Assembly: GCA_035516035.1 (NCBI GenBank)
Contig: DATJAS010000137.1
Coordinates: 1-5,266 of the forward strand
Direction: 5' to 3'
DNA from: Fen-1273 sp035516035
Lineage (GTDB): Bacteria; Bacteroidota; Ignavibacteria; UBA10030; UBA6906
DNA length: 5,266 nucleotides
How positions within the stretch are numbered: the first letter of the stretch is position 1; the number at the start of each line of letters is the position of its first letter. The translations under genes and the position numbers were made by a program. A model generated the notes under the pieces. It was not told where the DNA came from. It did not search any database and was given only the letters and a program-made list of their open reading frames with translations. Shown here piece by piece: positions 1 to 5,266 of the stretch.

Positions 1-668
1 CGAATGTACGTCGCCTTTCTCCCCTGGAGGATCTTCAGGAACGCGTGGACCCACTCCGGGTCGTCGTACGTCGCCATGATCAGTCCCTCGATGCCGAACA
101 GGACCGACGCGTCCTGCCAGCACCCAGGCTGTCCGTAGACGTCGAAGACGGGGACAAAGCCCCTGATGAGCCCCCGCTCGCCGTACGAGGCCGCCTGCCG
201 GTTCACCTCGGCCGTGTCGCAGAGGGGGTTGGTCATGAATTCCGCAAGGATGTCGATGTCCTGCTTCTCCTTGATGAGCCGCTCCGTGACCCACGACGTG
301 TGCTCGTTGCTCTGGAGCGTCATCGTCAGCGTCTTCTTCGGCGTGACGAACCGGTAGCGGACCGTCGCGTACGTCGGATCCGGCGCGGGCTCGGCGAAGA
401 TGCGCCACCGGTCCGATACCACGCGGCGCGCCTCCAGGTACCCCGGCGCATGGAGCGGATCGTAATAGTCGCCGCGCGCCTCGTCCGGCCTGTATGCGGC
501 AATCCAGCGGATCGGGTCAAGCCCGAAGCGTTCGAAGAACTCGTCGTTGCCGATGCCGCTCATGAAGTTCTTCAGGAACGAGGGCATGACGTGATGCGTC
601 GTGACCGGCAGCCGGTCCGGGACGCCGCGCGCGAGCGCGGTCACAAGCCGTTGCTTGGGGGTCATCAT
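1..668 (-). CDS. Uroporphyrinogen decarboxylase (URO-D) superfamily protein, C-terminal part beyond window
   Basis: An open frame on the minus strand runs without a stop from an ATG at 668 to the left edge, giving about 222 N-terminal residues of a family usually about 340-400 long. The opening MMTPKQRLVTALARGVPDRLP matches the start typical of URO-D superfamily (TIM-barrel) proteins: a short helix, then a 'PDR.PV' strand. Later segments such as GLIRGFVPVFD and the region GIEGLIMATYDDPEWVHAFLKIL also fit that fold. It lacks the haem-pathway HemE signature (the R-Q-A-G-R-Y motif after the first strand), so it is probably not a true uroporphyrinogen decarboxylase. Relatives include corrinoid-linked methyltransferases and many uncharacterised members. 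Two tandem in-frame ATGs (668, 665) overlap the TGA of the isomerase gene, so translational coupling is likely. No clear ribosome binding site precedes them. The family call is fairly secure; substrate and reaction are unknown. Confidence 0.82.
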   Translation of the reverse strand, partial: MMTPKQRLVTALARGVPDRLPVTTHHVMPSFLKNFMSGIGNDEFFERFGLDPIRWIAAYRPDEARGDYYDPLHAPGYLEARRVVSDRWRIFAEPAPDPTYATVRYRFVTPKKTLTMTLQSNEHTSWVTERLIKEKQDIDILAEFMTNPLCDTAEVNRQAASYGERGLIRGFVPVFDVYGQPGCWQDASVLFGIEGLIMATYDDPEWVHAFLKILQGRKATYI

Positions 669-1207
669 TCGGTGACGGGGGTGCGCCTGATTGTCTGATC
701 CGTGAAGAGATCGGTCTCGTCGTTGCTCGTGGAAGAGAATTCGGAAACGACTGCTCCTTTCGGTCCCGCCTGGAACCAGTGGAGCGTGTCGGGGGGGATC
801 GTGTACTGCCCGCCCGGGCGGAGGATGGTCTCTTTCCAGACGGTGAACTTCTCCCGGTAGCGGGGGGGGATTTTTGCCTTCGGCTTTGCGGCGGGTTCTC
901 CCACCGTGTAGAGATAGACCTCTCCCCAGCGGCAGCGGAATGTTTCCTGTTTCCCGGGGTTTCCCTCGCCCAGGGGTGGGTGCCGGTGTTCCGGGCATGT
1001 CTGCCCCGGGAACAGGATCAGCTCCTTGGCGCAGTAGCGGTCGTTGTTCTCGTAGACGATAAGCTGCAGGCCCAGCGTCCTGAAGTCGTTCAGTCCGAAC
1101 TCCGCCACTTCGATGCTCGCAGCCTCCCCCTCCGTGACGGCGATGTGCGCCTTCTTCAGAAATTCCGCCGTCCGTTTCCGTACCCGGGCAACCTGCTGCG
1201 CCTTCAT
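665..1207 (-). CDS. D-lyxose ketol-isomerase family (cupin sugar isomerase)
   Basis: A complete 180-residue cytoplasmic protein of the D-lyxose isomerase family, related to Bacillus YdaE and the E. coli O157 sugar isomerase. Characterised members interconvert D-lyxose and D-xylulose, and D-mannose and D-fructose, using a divalent metal. The cupin ligands are visible: His74 and His76 in CPEHRHPP, Glu88 in GKQETFRCRWGE and His143 in PPDTLHWF. The conserved strand around PGGQYTIPPDTLHWFQAG forms the second cupin motif, and residues 155-166 (SEFSSTSNDETD) resemble the family's C-terminal active-site segment. The ATG at 1207 is supported by GGGGGAGG ten bases upstream. The length is slightly above the roughly 165-residue YdaE type. 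It is the first gene of the leftward unit and its TGA overlaps the start of the URO-D gene. The preferred sugar cannot be read from sequence. Two cytosine tracts (eight and seven bases on the coding strand) lie inside the gene, but the frame is intact. Confidence 0.88.
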   Translation of the reverse strand: MKAQQVARVRKRTAEFLKKAHIAVTEGEAASIEVAEFGLNDFRTLGLQLIVYENNDRYCAKELILFPGQTCPEHRHPPLGEGNPGKQETFRCRWGEVYLYTVGEPAAKPKAKIPPRYREKFTVWKETILRPGGQYTIPPDTLHWFQAGPKGAVVSEFSSTSNDETDLFTDQTIRRTPVTE

Positions 1208-1217
1208 GGCCTTCTCG

Positions 1218-1225
1218 CCTCCCCC
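1218..1225 (-). promoter_or_regulatory. Ribosome binding site of the isomerase gene
   Basis: On the minus strand this reads GGGGGAGG and ends ten bases before the ATG at 1207. It is a strong Shine-Dalgarno match and fixes the isomerase start. A second purine patch (AGAAGG) lies closer to the ATG and may contribute. Confidence 0.65.
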
Positions 1226-1302
1226 GTTTTGCTAATAAAATCCCGTTCCATTCGGAATATACGGAATTTCCTTCGTCCGGCGCCGCGGTGCGAAGTACGA
1301 TG

Positions 1303-1330
1303 AAAATAAATCTCCCCGGGGGCTTGACAA
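1303..1330 (-). promoter_or_regulatory. Possible leftward promoter for isomerase/URO-D genes
   Basis: On the minus strand, TTGTCA (1330-1325) is followed after 16 bases by TATTTT (1308-1303). This is a moderate sigma70-like match that would give a leader of roughly 90 bases before the isomerase ATG. Its -35 box overlaps the -35 box of the rightward promoter on the opposite strand, so the two could compete for RNA polymerase. The spacer is GC-rich and contains the palindrome CCCCGGGG (1314-1321). The site is plausible only from position and motif. Another TATATT on this strand (1261-1256) has no convincing -35 partner. Confidence 0.35.
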
Positions 1331-1351
1331 CAATCCAGGGAATACTATATT
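1324..1351 (+). promoter_or_regulatory. Rightward promoter of the LacI-galK-receptor unit
   Basis: A perfect TTGACA -35 box (1324-1329), a 16-bp spacer and a near-consensus TATATT -10 box (1346-1351) lie in an AT-richer pocket of an otherwise GC-rich window. Transcription would start near 1357-1360, inside the first operator, leaving a leader of about 35 bases before the ATG at 1392. No other convincing promoter is seen before galK or the receptor gene, so this promoter may serve all three genes. Confidence 0.65.
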
Positions 1352-1387
1352 GCAAACGTTTGCGGGAACGTTTGCGGCAACGTTTGC
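1352..1387 (+). promoter_or_regulatory. Triple LacI-family operator array, 12-bp period
   Basis: The motif AACGTTTGC occurs three times, at 1355-1363, 1367-1375 and 1379-1387, each exactly 12 bp after the last. The first copy is part of the perfect 12-bp palindrome GCAAACGTTTGC (1352-1363), centred on CpG as in typical LacI/GalR-family operators. The second and third keep the palindromic core AACGTT and the right half-site but have altered left flanks (GGG and GGC). The array begins directly after the -10 box, covers the predicted transcription start and ends four bases before the regulator's ATG, so a bound repressor would block initiation. The expected ligand is the adjacent LacI-family protein, whose hinge keeps the leucine that inserts at the central CpG step. 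Motif and placement are seen directly; autoregulation is inferred. Confidence 0.8.
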
Positions 1388-1391
1388 AGCC

Positions 1392-2393
1392 ATGCGACAC
1401 TCGACAATCGTAGATATAGCCAGGAAGATTGGGGTCGCCCCCTCCACTGTCTCCCGCGCGTTGAGCGACCATCCGGACGTCAACAAGGCGACGAAGGAGA
1501 AGATCAAGAAGCTCGCCAAGGAGCTTCACTACTCGCCCAACACCATCGCGCGGAGCCTCAAATCCAACAGGACGACGACGATCGGCGTCATCGTTCCCGA
1601 AATCCAGCACGATTTTTTCGCCTCGGCGATCAGCGGCATCGAGGAGATCGCCTATCAGTCGGGGTACACGATCATCCTCTGCCAGTCGAACGAAAGCTAT
1701 GAGCGGGAGGTGGTCAACACGAACGCGTTGATGCACCAGCGCGTTGCCGGCGTGATCGCGTCCATCTCCCAGAGCACGAAGTCGGGAGAGCATTTCCGGG
1801 ATCTCCTGCGGCGCAAGATTCCCCTCGTGTTCTTCGACCGCGTGTGTGACGACGTGCCTGCGAGCAAAGTCGTCATCGACGACCGGCGGAGCGCGCACGG
1901 TGCGGTAGCCCACCTCATCCAGCGCGGTTATACCCGCATCGCACACTTCGCGGGGCCGAAGGACCTCGGCATCATCATTCAGCGGAAAGAAGGGTACGAG
2001 GAGGCGCTCAGGCAGGGCGGCATCGCGGTTCCCGACGGCTTTATCCGGTACGGCGGACTTCACGAGGCGGATGGCTACAGATCGATGGATTGCATGTTGA
2101 AAGAAGACACGATCCCCGATGCGATCTTCGCCGTGAACGACCCGGTCGCCATCGGCGCGTTCCAGCGCATCAAGGAGGCAGGGCTGAAAATCCCGGGCAA
2201 CATCGCGATCGTGGGTTTCTCGAACAACAAGATCACGGCTCTGGTGGACCCTCCCCTGACCACCGTCCACCAGCGCCCGATTGACATGGGAAAGAAGGCG
2301 GCGGAGATCCTCCTGGACAGCATCGAAAACGGCACCATCGAGCCGAAGACGTACACTCTCGAGGCGGAGCTGGTCATTCGCGGCTCCACCTGA
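1392..2393 (+). CDS. LacI/GalR-family transcriptional regulator
   Basis: A 333-residue DNA-binding sugar-responsive regulator, normal length for the family. Residues 5-24 (TIVDIARKIGVAPSTVSRAL) are the helix-turn-helix. Residues 47-60 (YSPNTIARSLKSNR) are the hinge helix, with Leu56 at the position that intercalates at the operator's central CpG. The remainder is a periplasmic-binding-protein-like ligand and dimerisation domain: TIGVIVPEIQHDFFASAISG at 63-82, a PLVFFDR strand, TRIAHFAGP, then PDAIFAVNDPVAIGAFQRIK and the C-terminal TTVHQRPIDMGKKAAEIL. I chose the ATG at 1392 because family members begin just before the TI.DIA segment. The in-frame TTG at 1350 would overlap the -10 box and translate the operator array into a TFAATFAA-like tail. 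No Shine-Dalgarno sequence precedes the ATG. galK follows after 62 bases on the same strand. The protein probably represses its own operon and releases on binding a sugar; the inducer is unknown. Confidence 0.93.
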   Translation: MRHSTIVDIARKIGVAPSTVSRALSDHPDVNKATKEKIKKLAKELHYSPNTIARSLKSNRTTTIGVIVPEIQHDFFASAISGIEEIAYQSGYTIILCQSNESYEREVVNTNALMHQRVAGVIASISQSTKSGEHFRDLLRRKIPLVFFDRVCDDVPASKVVIDDRRSAHGAVAHLIQRGYTRIAHFAGPKDLGIIIQRKEGYEEALRQGGIAVPDGFIRYGGLHEADGYRSMDCMLKEDTIPDAIFAVNDPVAIGAFQRIKEAGLKIPGNIAIVGFSNNKITALVDPPLTTVHQRPIDMGKKAAEILLDSIENGTIEPKTYTLEAELVIRGST

Positions 2394-2455
2394 CGTCCCG
2401 CAACAGCGGCCCGACGCACAACCCCGGCACTCGTTACAAATCCCGGTCCCGGCCC

Positions 2456-3631
2456 GTGAACAACGCAGCATCCATAGAAGAAGAGTTCCGTCGACGCTAC
2501 CCCGATCAGCCCCTCCTCGTCCGTTCGCCCGGGAGGGTCAACCTCATCGGGGAGCACACGGACTACAACATGGGGTTCGTCCTTCCCGCCGCGATCGACA
2601 GGGCCATGTACTTCGCCATCGCCCGGCGCGCCGACCGGCGCTGCCGGATGCACGCCGTCGACGTCGGCGAAGACCATGAGTGCGCACTCGACGACCTCCG
2701 CCGCTCGGACAGGGGGTGGCCGAATTACCTGATGGGCGTCGTCGATCAGCTCCTCCGTGAGGGGCACCGCCCGGGCGGGTTCAACTGCGTGTTCGGCGGC
2801 GACGTGCCGATCGGGGCGGGAGTCTCGTCGTCGGCGGCCCTGGAAGCCGGCCTGGCGTTCGGACTCAACCGCCTCTTCGCCCTCGGCATGAGCGACCTCG
2901 AGATCGTGCAGCTCGCGCAGAAGGCGGAGAACGAATTTGTCGGCGTGCGGTGCGGCATCATGGACCAGTACGCGAATGTGTTCGGGCGGAAGAACCACGT
3001 GCTGCGCATCGATTGCCGCTCCCTCGAGCACGTCTATTCCCCGTTCGATTCCCGGACCGCATCGATCGTCCTGTTCAACTCGGGCGTGTCGCATTCGCTC
3101 GCCTCTTCCGAGTACAACAGGCGCAGGGAGGAGTGTTCCGATGGCGTGGCGGTGATCCAGAAACGCCACCCGGAAGTGGCGGCGCTCCGCGACGCGTCCG
3201 CCGCGATGGTCGAGGAGTCGGCGCAGTCGATGCCGGGCGCGGTCTATCGCCGCTGCAGGTACGTGGTGGAGGAGAACGCGCGGGTCCTCCGGGCCGGCGC
3301 CCTCCTTGCGGAGGGGGACCTGCGGGCATTCGGCGCGCTCCTGTGGCAGACGCACGACGGCCTGAGGGGACTGTACGAAGTCAGCTGCGCGGAGCTTGAT
3401 TACCTCGTCGATGCGGTGCGGGAAGACGCAGCGGTGTACGGCGCCCGCCTGATGGGGGCGGGGTTCGGCGGGTGTACGATCAACGTCGTCCGCGCCGACG
3501 CCGTGGAGGACGTGGCGGGCAGGACGGCGGAGCGCTACAGGGGGGAGTTCAACATCGATCTGGAGACGTACGTGATGTCGATCGGATCAGGCACGAGCCA
3601 GCTCACTGCACGCATGAGCGTCGCGCGTTAG
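2456..3631 (+). CDS. galK: Galactokinase
   Basis: A 391-residue GHMP-superfamily kinase that phosphorylates D-galactose at C1 with ATP, the first committed Leloir step, in the cytoplasm. All family signatures are present. The galactokinase motif RSPGRVNLIGEHTDYNMGF lies at 23-41, with Arg27 at the catalytic arginine position and Glu33, His34 and Asp36 as sugar contacts. The glycine/serine-rich ATP loop GDVPIGAGVSSSAALEAG is at 115-132. The catalytic Asp170 is in CGIMDQY, VSHSLASSEYNRRREEC is conserved, and GARLMGAGFGGCTINVV (329-345) is the third GHMP motif. The start is GTG at 2456: the next in-frame ATG, at residue 39, would remove motif 1, and no upstream in-frame ATG, GTG or TTG lies between the regulator's stop and this codon. 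No clear ribosome binding site is seen. It lies 62 bases after the LacI gene and 30 before the receptor, so co-transcription is likely. galT, galE and galM are not in the window. Confidence 0.96.
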   Translation: MNNAASIEEEFRRRYPDQPLLVRSPGRVNLIGEHTDYNMGFVLPAAIDRAMYFAIARRADRRCRMHAVDVGEDHECALDDLRRSDRGWPNYLMGVVDQLLREGHRPGGFNCVFGGDVPIGAGVSSSAALEAGLAFGLNRLFALGMSDLEIVQLAQKAENEFVGVRCGIMDQYANVFGRKNHVLRIDCRSLEHVYSPFDSRTASIVLFNSGVSHSLASSEYNRRREECSDGVAVIQKRHPEVAALRDASAAMVEESAQSMPGAVYRRCRYVVEENARVLRAGALLAEGDLRAFGALLWQTHDGLRGLYEVSCAELDYLVDAVREDAAVYGARLMGAGFGGCTINVVRADAVEDVAGRTAERYRGEFNIDLETYVMSIGSGTSQLTARMSVAR

Positions 3632-3649
3632 GTCGTGAACCATAACGAT

Positions 3650-3655
3650 GAGGGG
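3650..3655 (+). promoter_or_regulatory. Ribosome binding site of the TonB-dependent receptor
   Basis: GAGGGG ends six bases before the ATG at 3662, inside the 30-base gap after the galK stop codon. It supports that ATG and independent translation initiation of the receptor within a shared transcript. Another ATG at 3648 is out of frame. Confidence 0.65.
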
Positions 3656-3661
3656 CGTACC

Positions 3662-5266
3662 ATGCTCACCCACACATGCATCACCCGCGTCTTCTTCCCT
3701 TCGATCCTCCTGGCGGCGCTGTTGGCGGCGGCGCCCGCGGCCCTTGCGCAGGGCTCCGGCACAATGAAGGGGCGCGTGCTGGACAATGACACGGGGGAAC
3801 CCCTCTTCGGGGCCAACGTCGTCTTCCAGGGAACGAGCCTGGGGGCCGCGACAGACATGCTGGGCAACTACGTCGTGGTCGCAGTCCCTGCCGGCCTCCT
3901 GACCGTGAGGGTGTCATATCTTGGCTACGCAGCGATCACGCGCGAAGTGAGAATCGTGCCGGAGTCCACGGTGGTGCAGGATTTTCGCCTGAAGGCGCAG
4001 GTGCTGCAGGGGCACGAGGTCGTCGTGACCGCCCAGGCGAAGGGCCAGAACGCCGCCATTAACCAGCAGCTCTCCTCGGACAACGTGGTGAATGTCGTGT
4101 CCGCGGCGAGGATCCAGGAACTCCCGGATGCCAACGCCGCGGAGTCGGTGGGGAGATTGCCGGGCGTGTCGCTCCTCCGCTCCGGGGGGCAGGCGACGGA
4201 GGTGGTCATCCGGGGACTCCAGCCCCAGTACAACTCGATCACGATCGACGGAGTGGCGATCCCTTCCAACGACGCCGGGACGCTCACGATCAACAACGGG
4301 TCTTCCGCCCCCGCGAGCAGCGTGTTCAGCCGCGCCGTGGATGTCACCGCCGGCGGTCGCGCGGTGGACCTGAGCATGATCTCGTCACACTCGCTGGAGG
4401 GGATCGAAGTTTACAAGACCGCGTCGCCCGACATCGACGGGGCGTTCCTCGGTGGGACCGTGAATTTCGGTCTGCGCGAGGCGCGGGCGACCCCCTCGGG
4501 GGAACCGGCGGTCTCCCTCCTCGCGCAGGGGGCGTACAAGGACCTGGTGGATACCTATCACGATTACAAGTTTGTCGCGAGCGCCGAGCAGCGGCTGTTC
4601 GACGACCGGTTCGGCGTCTTCGTCCAGGGGATTGCGCAGAGGCAGAACCTCACGTCAAACCAGCTTGGCGGCGCGTACTACCAGCCTGACGCATTCGGGC
4701 ATCCCGACTCCATCGTCCTGGGGAGCCTGGGCCTCACGTTTTCGCCGGTCGACCAGCGGCGCTACGACGGGACGGCGTCGCTTGACTACAGGATCCCCGA
4801 CGGGAAGATCGTCCTTGTGAACCTGGTGAGCTACGGGAAAACGACGAGCGAATCGCACAGCGAGACGTACGACGGCGGCAGGTACGGCAATGACATACAA
4901 TTCGGGACCTCGCTGTCCACGAACGTGCTCAAGTCGCTCACGAATATCATGGAATTCGACCAGGCGCTCGGGGTATTCTCGTTAACCGCCAAAGTGTCCA
5001 ACGCGTATGCGGACAACAGGACTCCGGGGGGATGGAGCCTTAATTTCGATCAGATCTCTGCCGGGACGGGAGCCATACCGGCGTCGTTCAGTCCCGCGCA
5101 GTTCTCGAGCGTGGCGGCGGGGCTGATCAACCTGAACAACATGAAATGGCAGGGCAATACCACGTGGAGCAGCTTTAACAAGCAGGATGACGCGCAGTTC
5201 GCGCTGGACCTGAAGGGGAATTTCACGCTGACGGACCTTGTCTCGGTGACGCTGAAGGCGGGCGGC
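3662..5266 (+). CDS. TonB-dependent outer-membrane receptor, C-terminal part beyond window
   Basis: An open frame of 535 codons runs from ATG 3662 to the right edge; full-length relatives are usually about 800-1100 residues. Residues 1-29 are a Sec signal peptide: a basic start, a hydrophobic core (FFPSILLAALLAAA) and a predicted signal peptidase I site after ALA. Residues 34-112 form a carboxypeptidase-regulatory-like beta-sandwich (GRVLDNDTGEPLFGANVVFQ, then DMLGNYVV). A TonB-box-like segment, HEVVVTAQ, is at 118-125. Residues 140-275 are the plug, with SAARIQELPDANAAESVGRL, PGVSLLR, VVIRGL, SITIDGV, LEGIEVYKTASPDIDG and GGTVNF. The rest begins the beta-barrel. The plug's SLEGIEVYKT...PDIDG wording resembles the SusD-independent TonB receptors of Xanthomonas/Caulobacter type more than classic SusC. 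Position 30 bases after galK suggests uptake of a galactose-containing glycan, but substrate cannot be read from sequence. Confidence 0.93.
   Translation, partial: MLTHTCITRVFFPSILLAALLAAAPAALAQGSGTMKGRVLDNDTGEPLFGANVVFQGTSLGAATDMLGNYVVVAVPAGLLTVRVSYLGYAAITREVRIVPESTVVQDFRLKAQVLQGHEVVVTAQAKGQNAAINQQLSSDNVVNVVSAARIQELPDANAAESVGRLPGVSLLRSGGQATEVVIRGLQPQYNSITIDGVAIPSNDAGTLTINNGSSAPASSVFSRAVDVTAGGRAVDLSMISSHSLEGIEVYKTASPDIDGAFLGGTVNFGLREARATPSGEPAVSLLAQGAYKDLVDTYHDYKFVASAEQRLFDDRFGVFVQGIAQRQNLTSNQLGGAYYQPDAFGHPDSIVLGSLGLTFSPVDQRRYDGTASLDYRIPDGKIVLVNLVSYGKTTSESHSETYDGGRYGNDIQFGTSLSTNVLKSLTNIMEFDQALGVFSLTAKVSNAYADNRTPGGWSLNFDQISAGTGAIPASFSPAQFSSVAAGLINLNNMKWQGNTTWSSFNKQDDAQFALDLKGNFTLTDLVSVTLKAGG

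Noticed and set aside
1..668. Assignment of the left gene as hemE (haem biosynthesis)
   Set aside because: The R-Q-A-G-R-Y signature expected after the first strand of HemE is replaced by unrelated sequence (TTHHVMPSF). The sugar-gene context also does not fit haem synthesis.
45..698. Plus-strand open frame of 217 codons at the left end
   Set aside because: It is the antisense shadow of the URO-D-family gene, whose minus-strand frame is open to the window edge and gives a coherent fold. The plus-strand product is low-complexity Arg/Val/Asp-rich.
1251..1270. CGGAAT repeated near-tandemly and a TTCC/GGAA inverted pair around 1245-1267 as a second operator
   Set aside because: The half-sites are only four to six bases, imperfectly spaced and without a matching regulator in the window; they are compatible with chance.
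779..1303. Plus-strand open frame opposite the isomerase gene
   Set aside because: The minus strand carries a complete cupin metal site and a ribosome binding site; the plus-strand translation shows no domain.
1314..1321. CCCCGGGG palindrome as a terminator or protein site
   Set aside because: It is too short for a hairpin stem with loop, lacks a following T-run, and is expected by chance in DNA of this GC content.
2075..3355. Long minus-strand open frame (426 codons) opposite the end of the regulator and most of galK
   Set aside because: It lies antisense to two genes with unmistakable family motifs. Its translation is rich in Arg, Pro, Val and His without any recognisable domain, as expected of a GC-rich shadow frame.
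3632..3661. Terminator between galK and the receptor gene
   Set aside because: The 30-base gap shows no inverted repeat or T-run, and it holds the receptor's ribosome binding site.

Overview
The window is about 5.3 kb of GC-rich, tightly packed DNA carrying a small carbohydrate-utilisation locus. The right-hand gene encodes a TonB-dependent outer-membrane receptor with an N-terminal carboxypeptidase-regulatory-like domain, so the organism is Gram-negative. That architecture, together with high GC and visible Shine-Dalgarno sites before only some genes, suggests the Bacteroidota/Ignavibacteria/Calditrichota-like (FCB) part of the tree. This placement is an inference; no rRNA or other phylogenetic marker is present.

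Layout. Two genes read leftward from a central control region. The first is a cupin-type D-lyxose/D-mannose ketol-isomerase (665-1207). The second overlaps its stop codon and is a URO-D superfamily protein cut by the left edge (1-668). Three genes read rightward: a LacI-family regulator (1392-2393), galactokinase galK (2456-3631) and a TonB-dependent receptor cut by the right edge (3662-5266). No mobile element, RNA gene or CRISPR array is visible, and there is no gene-free stretch above 300 bases. The only sizeable non-coding interval is the 184-bp divergent control region at 1208-1391.

Control region. A good sigma70-type promoter (TTGACA, 16 bp, TATATT) points toward the LacI gene. Immediately after its -10 box lie three copies of AACGTTTGC in exact 12-bp register. 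The first sits in the perfect palindrome GCAAACGTTTGC, a classic CpG-centred LacI-family operator. The array fills the leader up to the ATG of the LacI gene. This indicates autoregulation and probably control of the galK-receptor operon. A weaker promoter on the other strand may share the -35 segment and serve the isomerase and URO-D genes.

Working model (inference). The receptor imports a galactose-containing oligosaccharide or glycoside across the outer membrane. Galactokinase phosphorylates the released galactose, the isomerase interconverts an aldose/ketose pair such as mannose/fructose or lyxose/xylulose, and the LacI protein senses a sugar ligand. The URO-D-like protein has no obvious sugar role and is the least explained member. 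Nothing here is clearly a new biological system; the operator array and the URO-D/isomerase coupling deserve the closest look.
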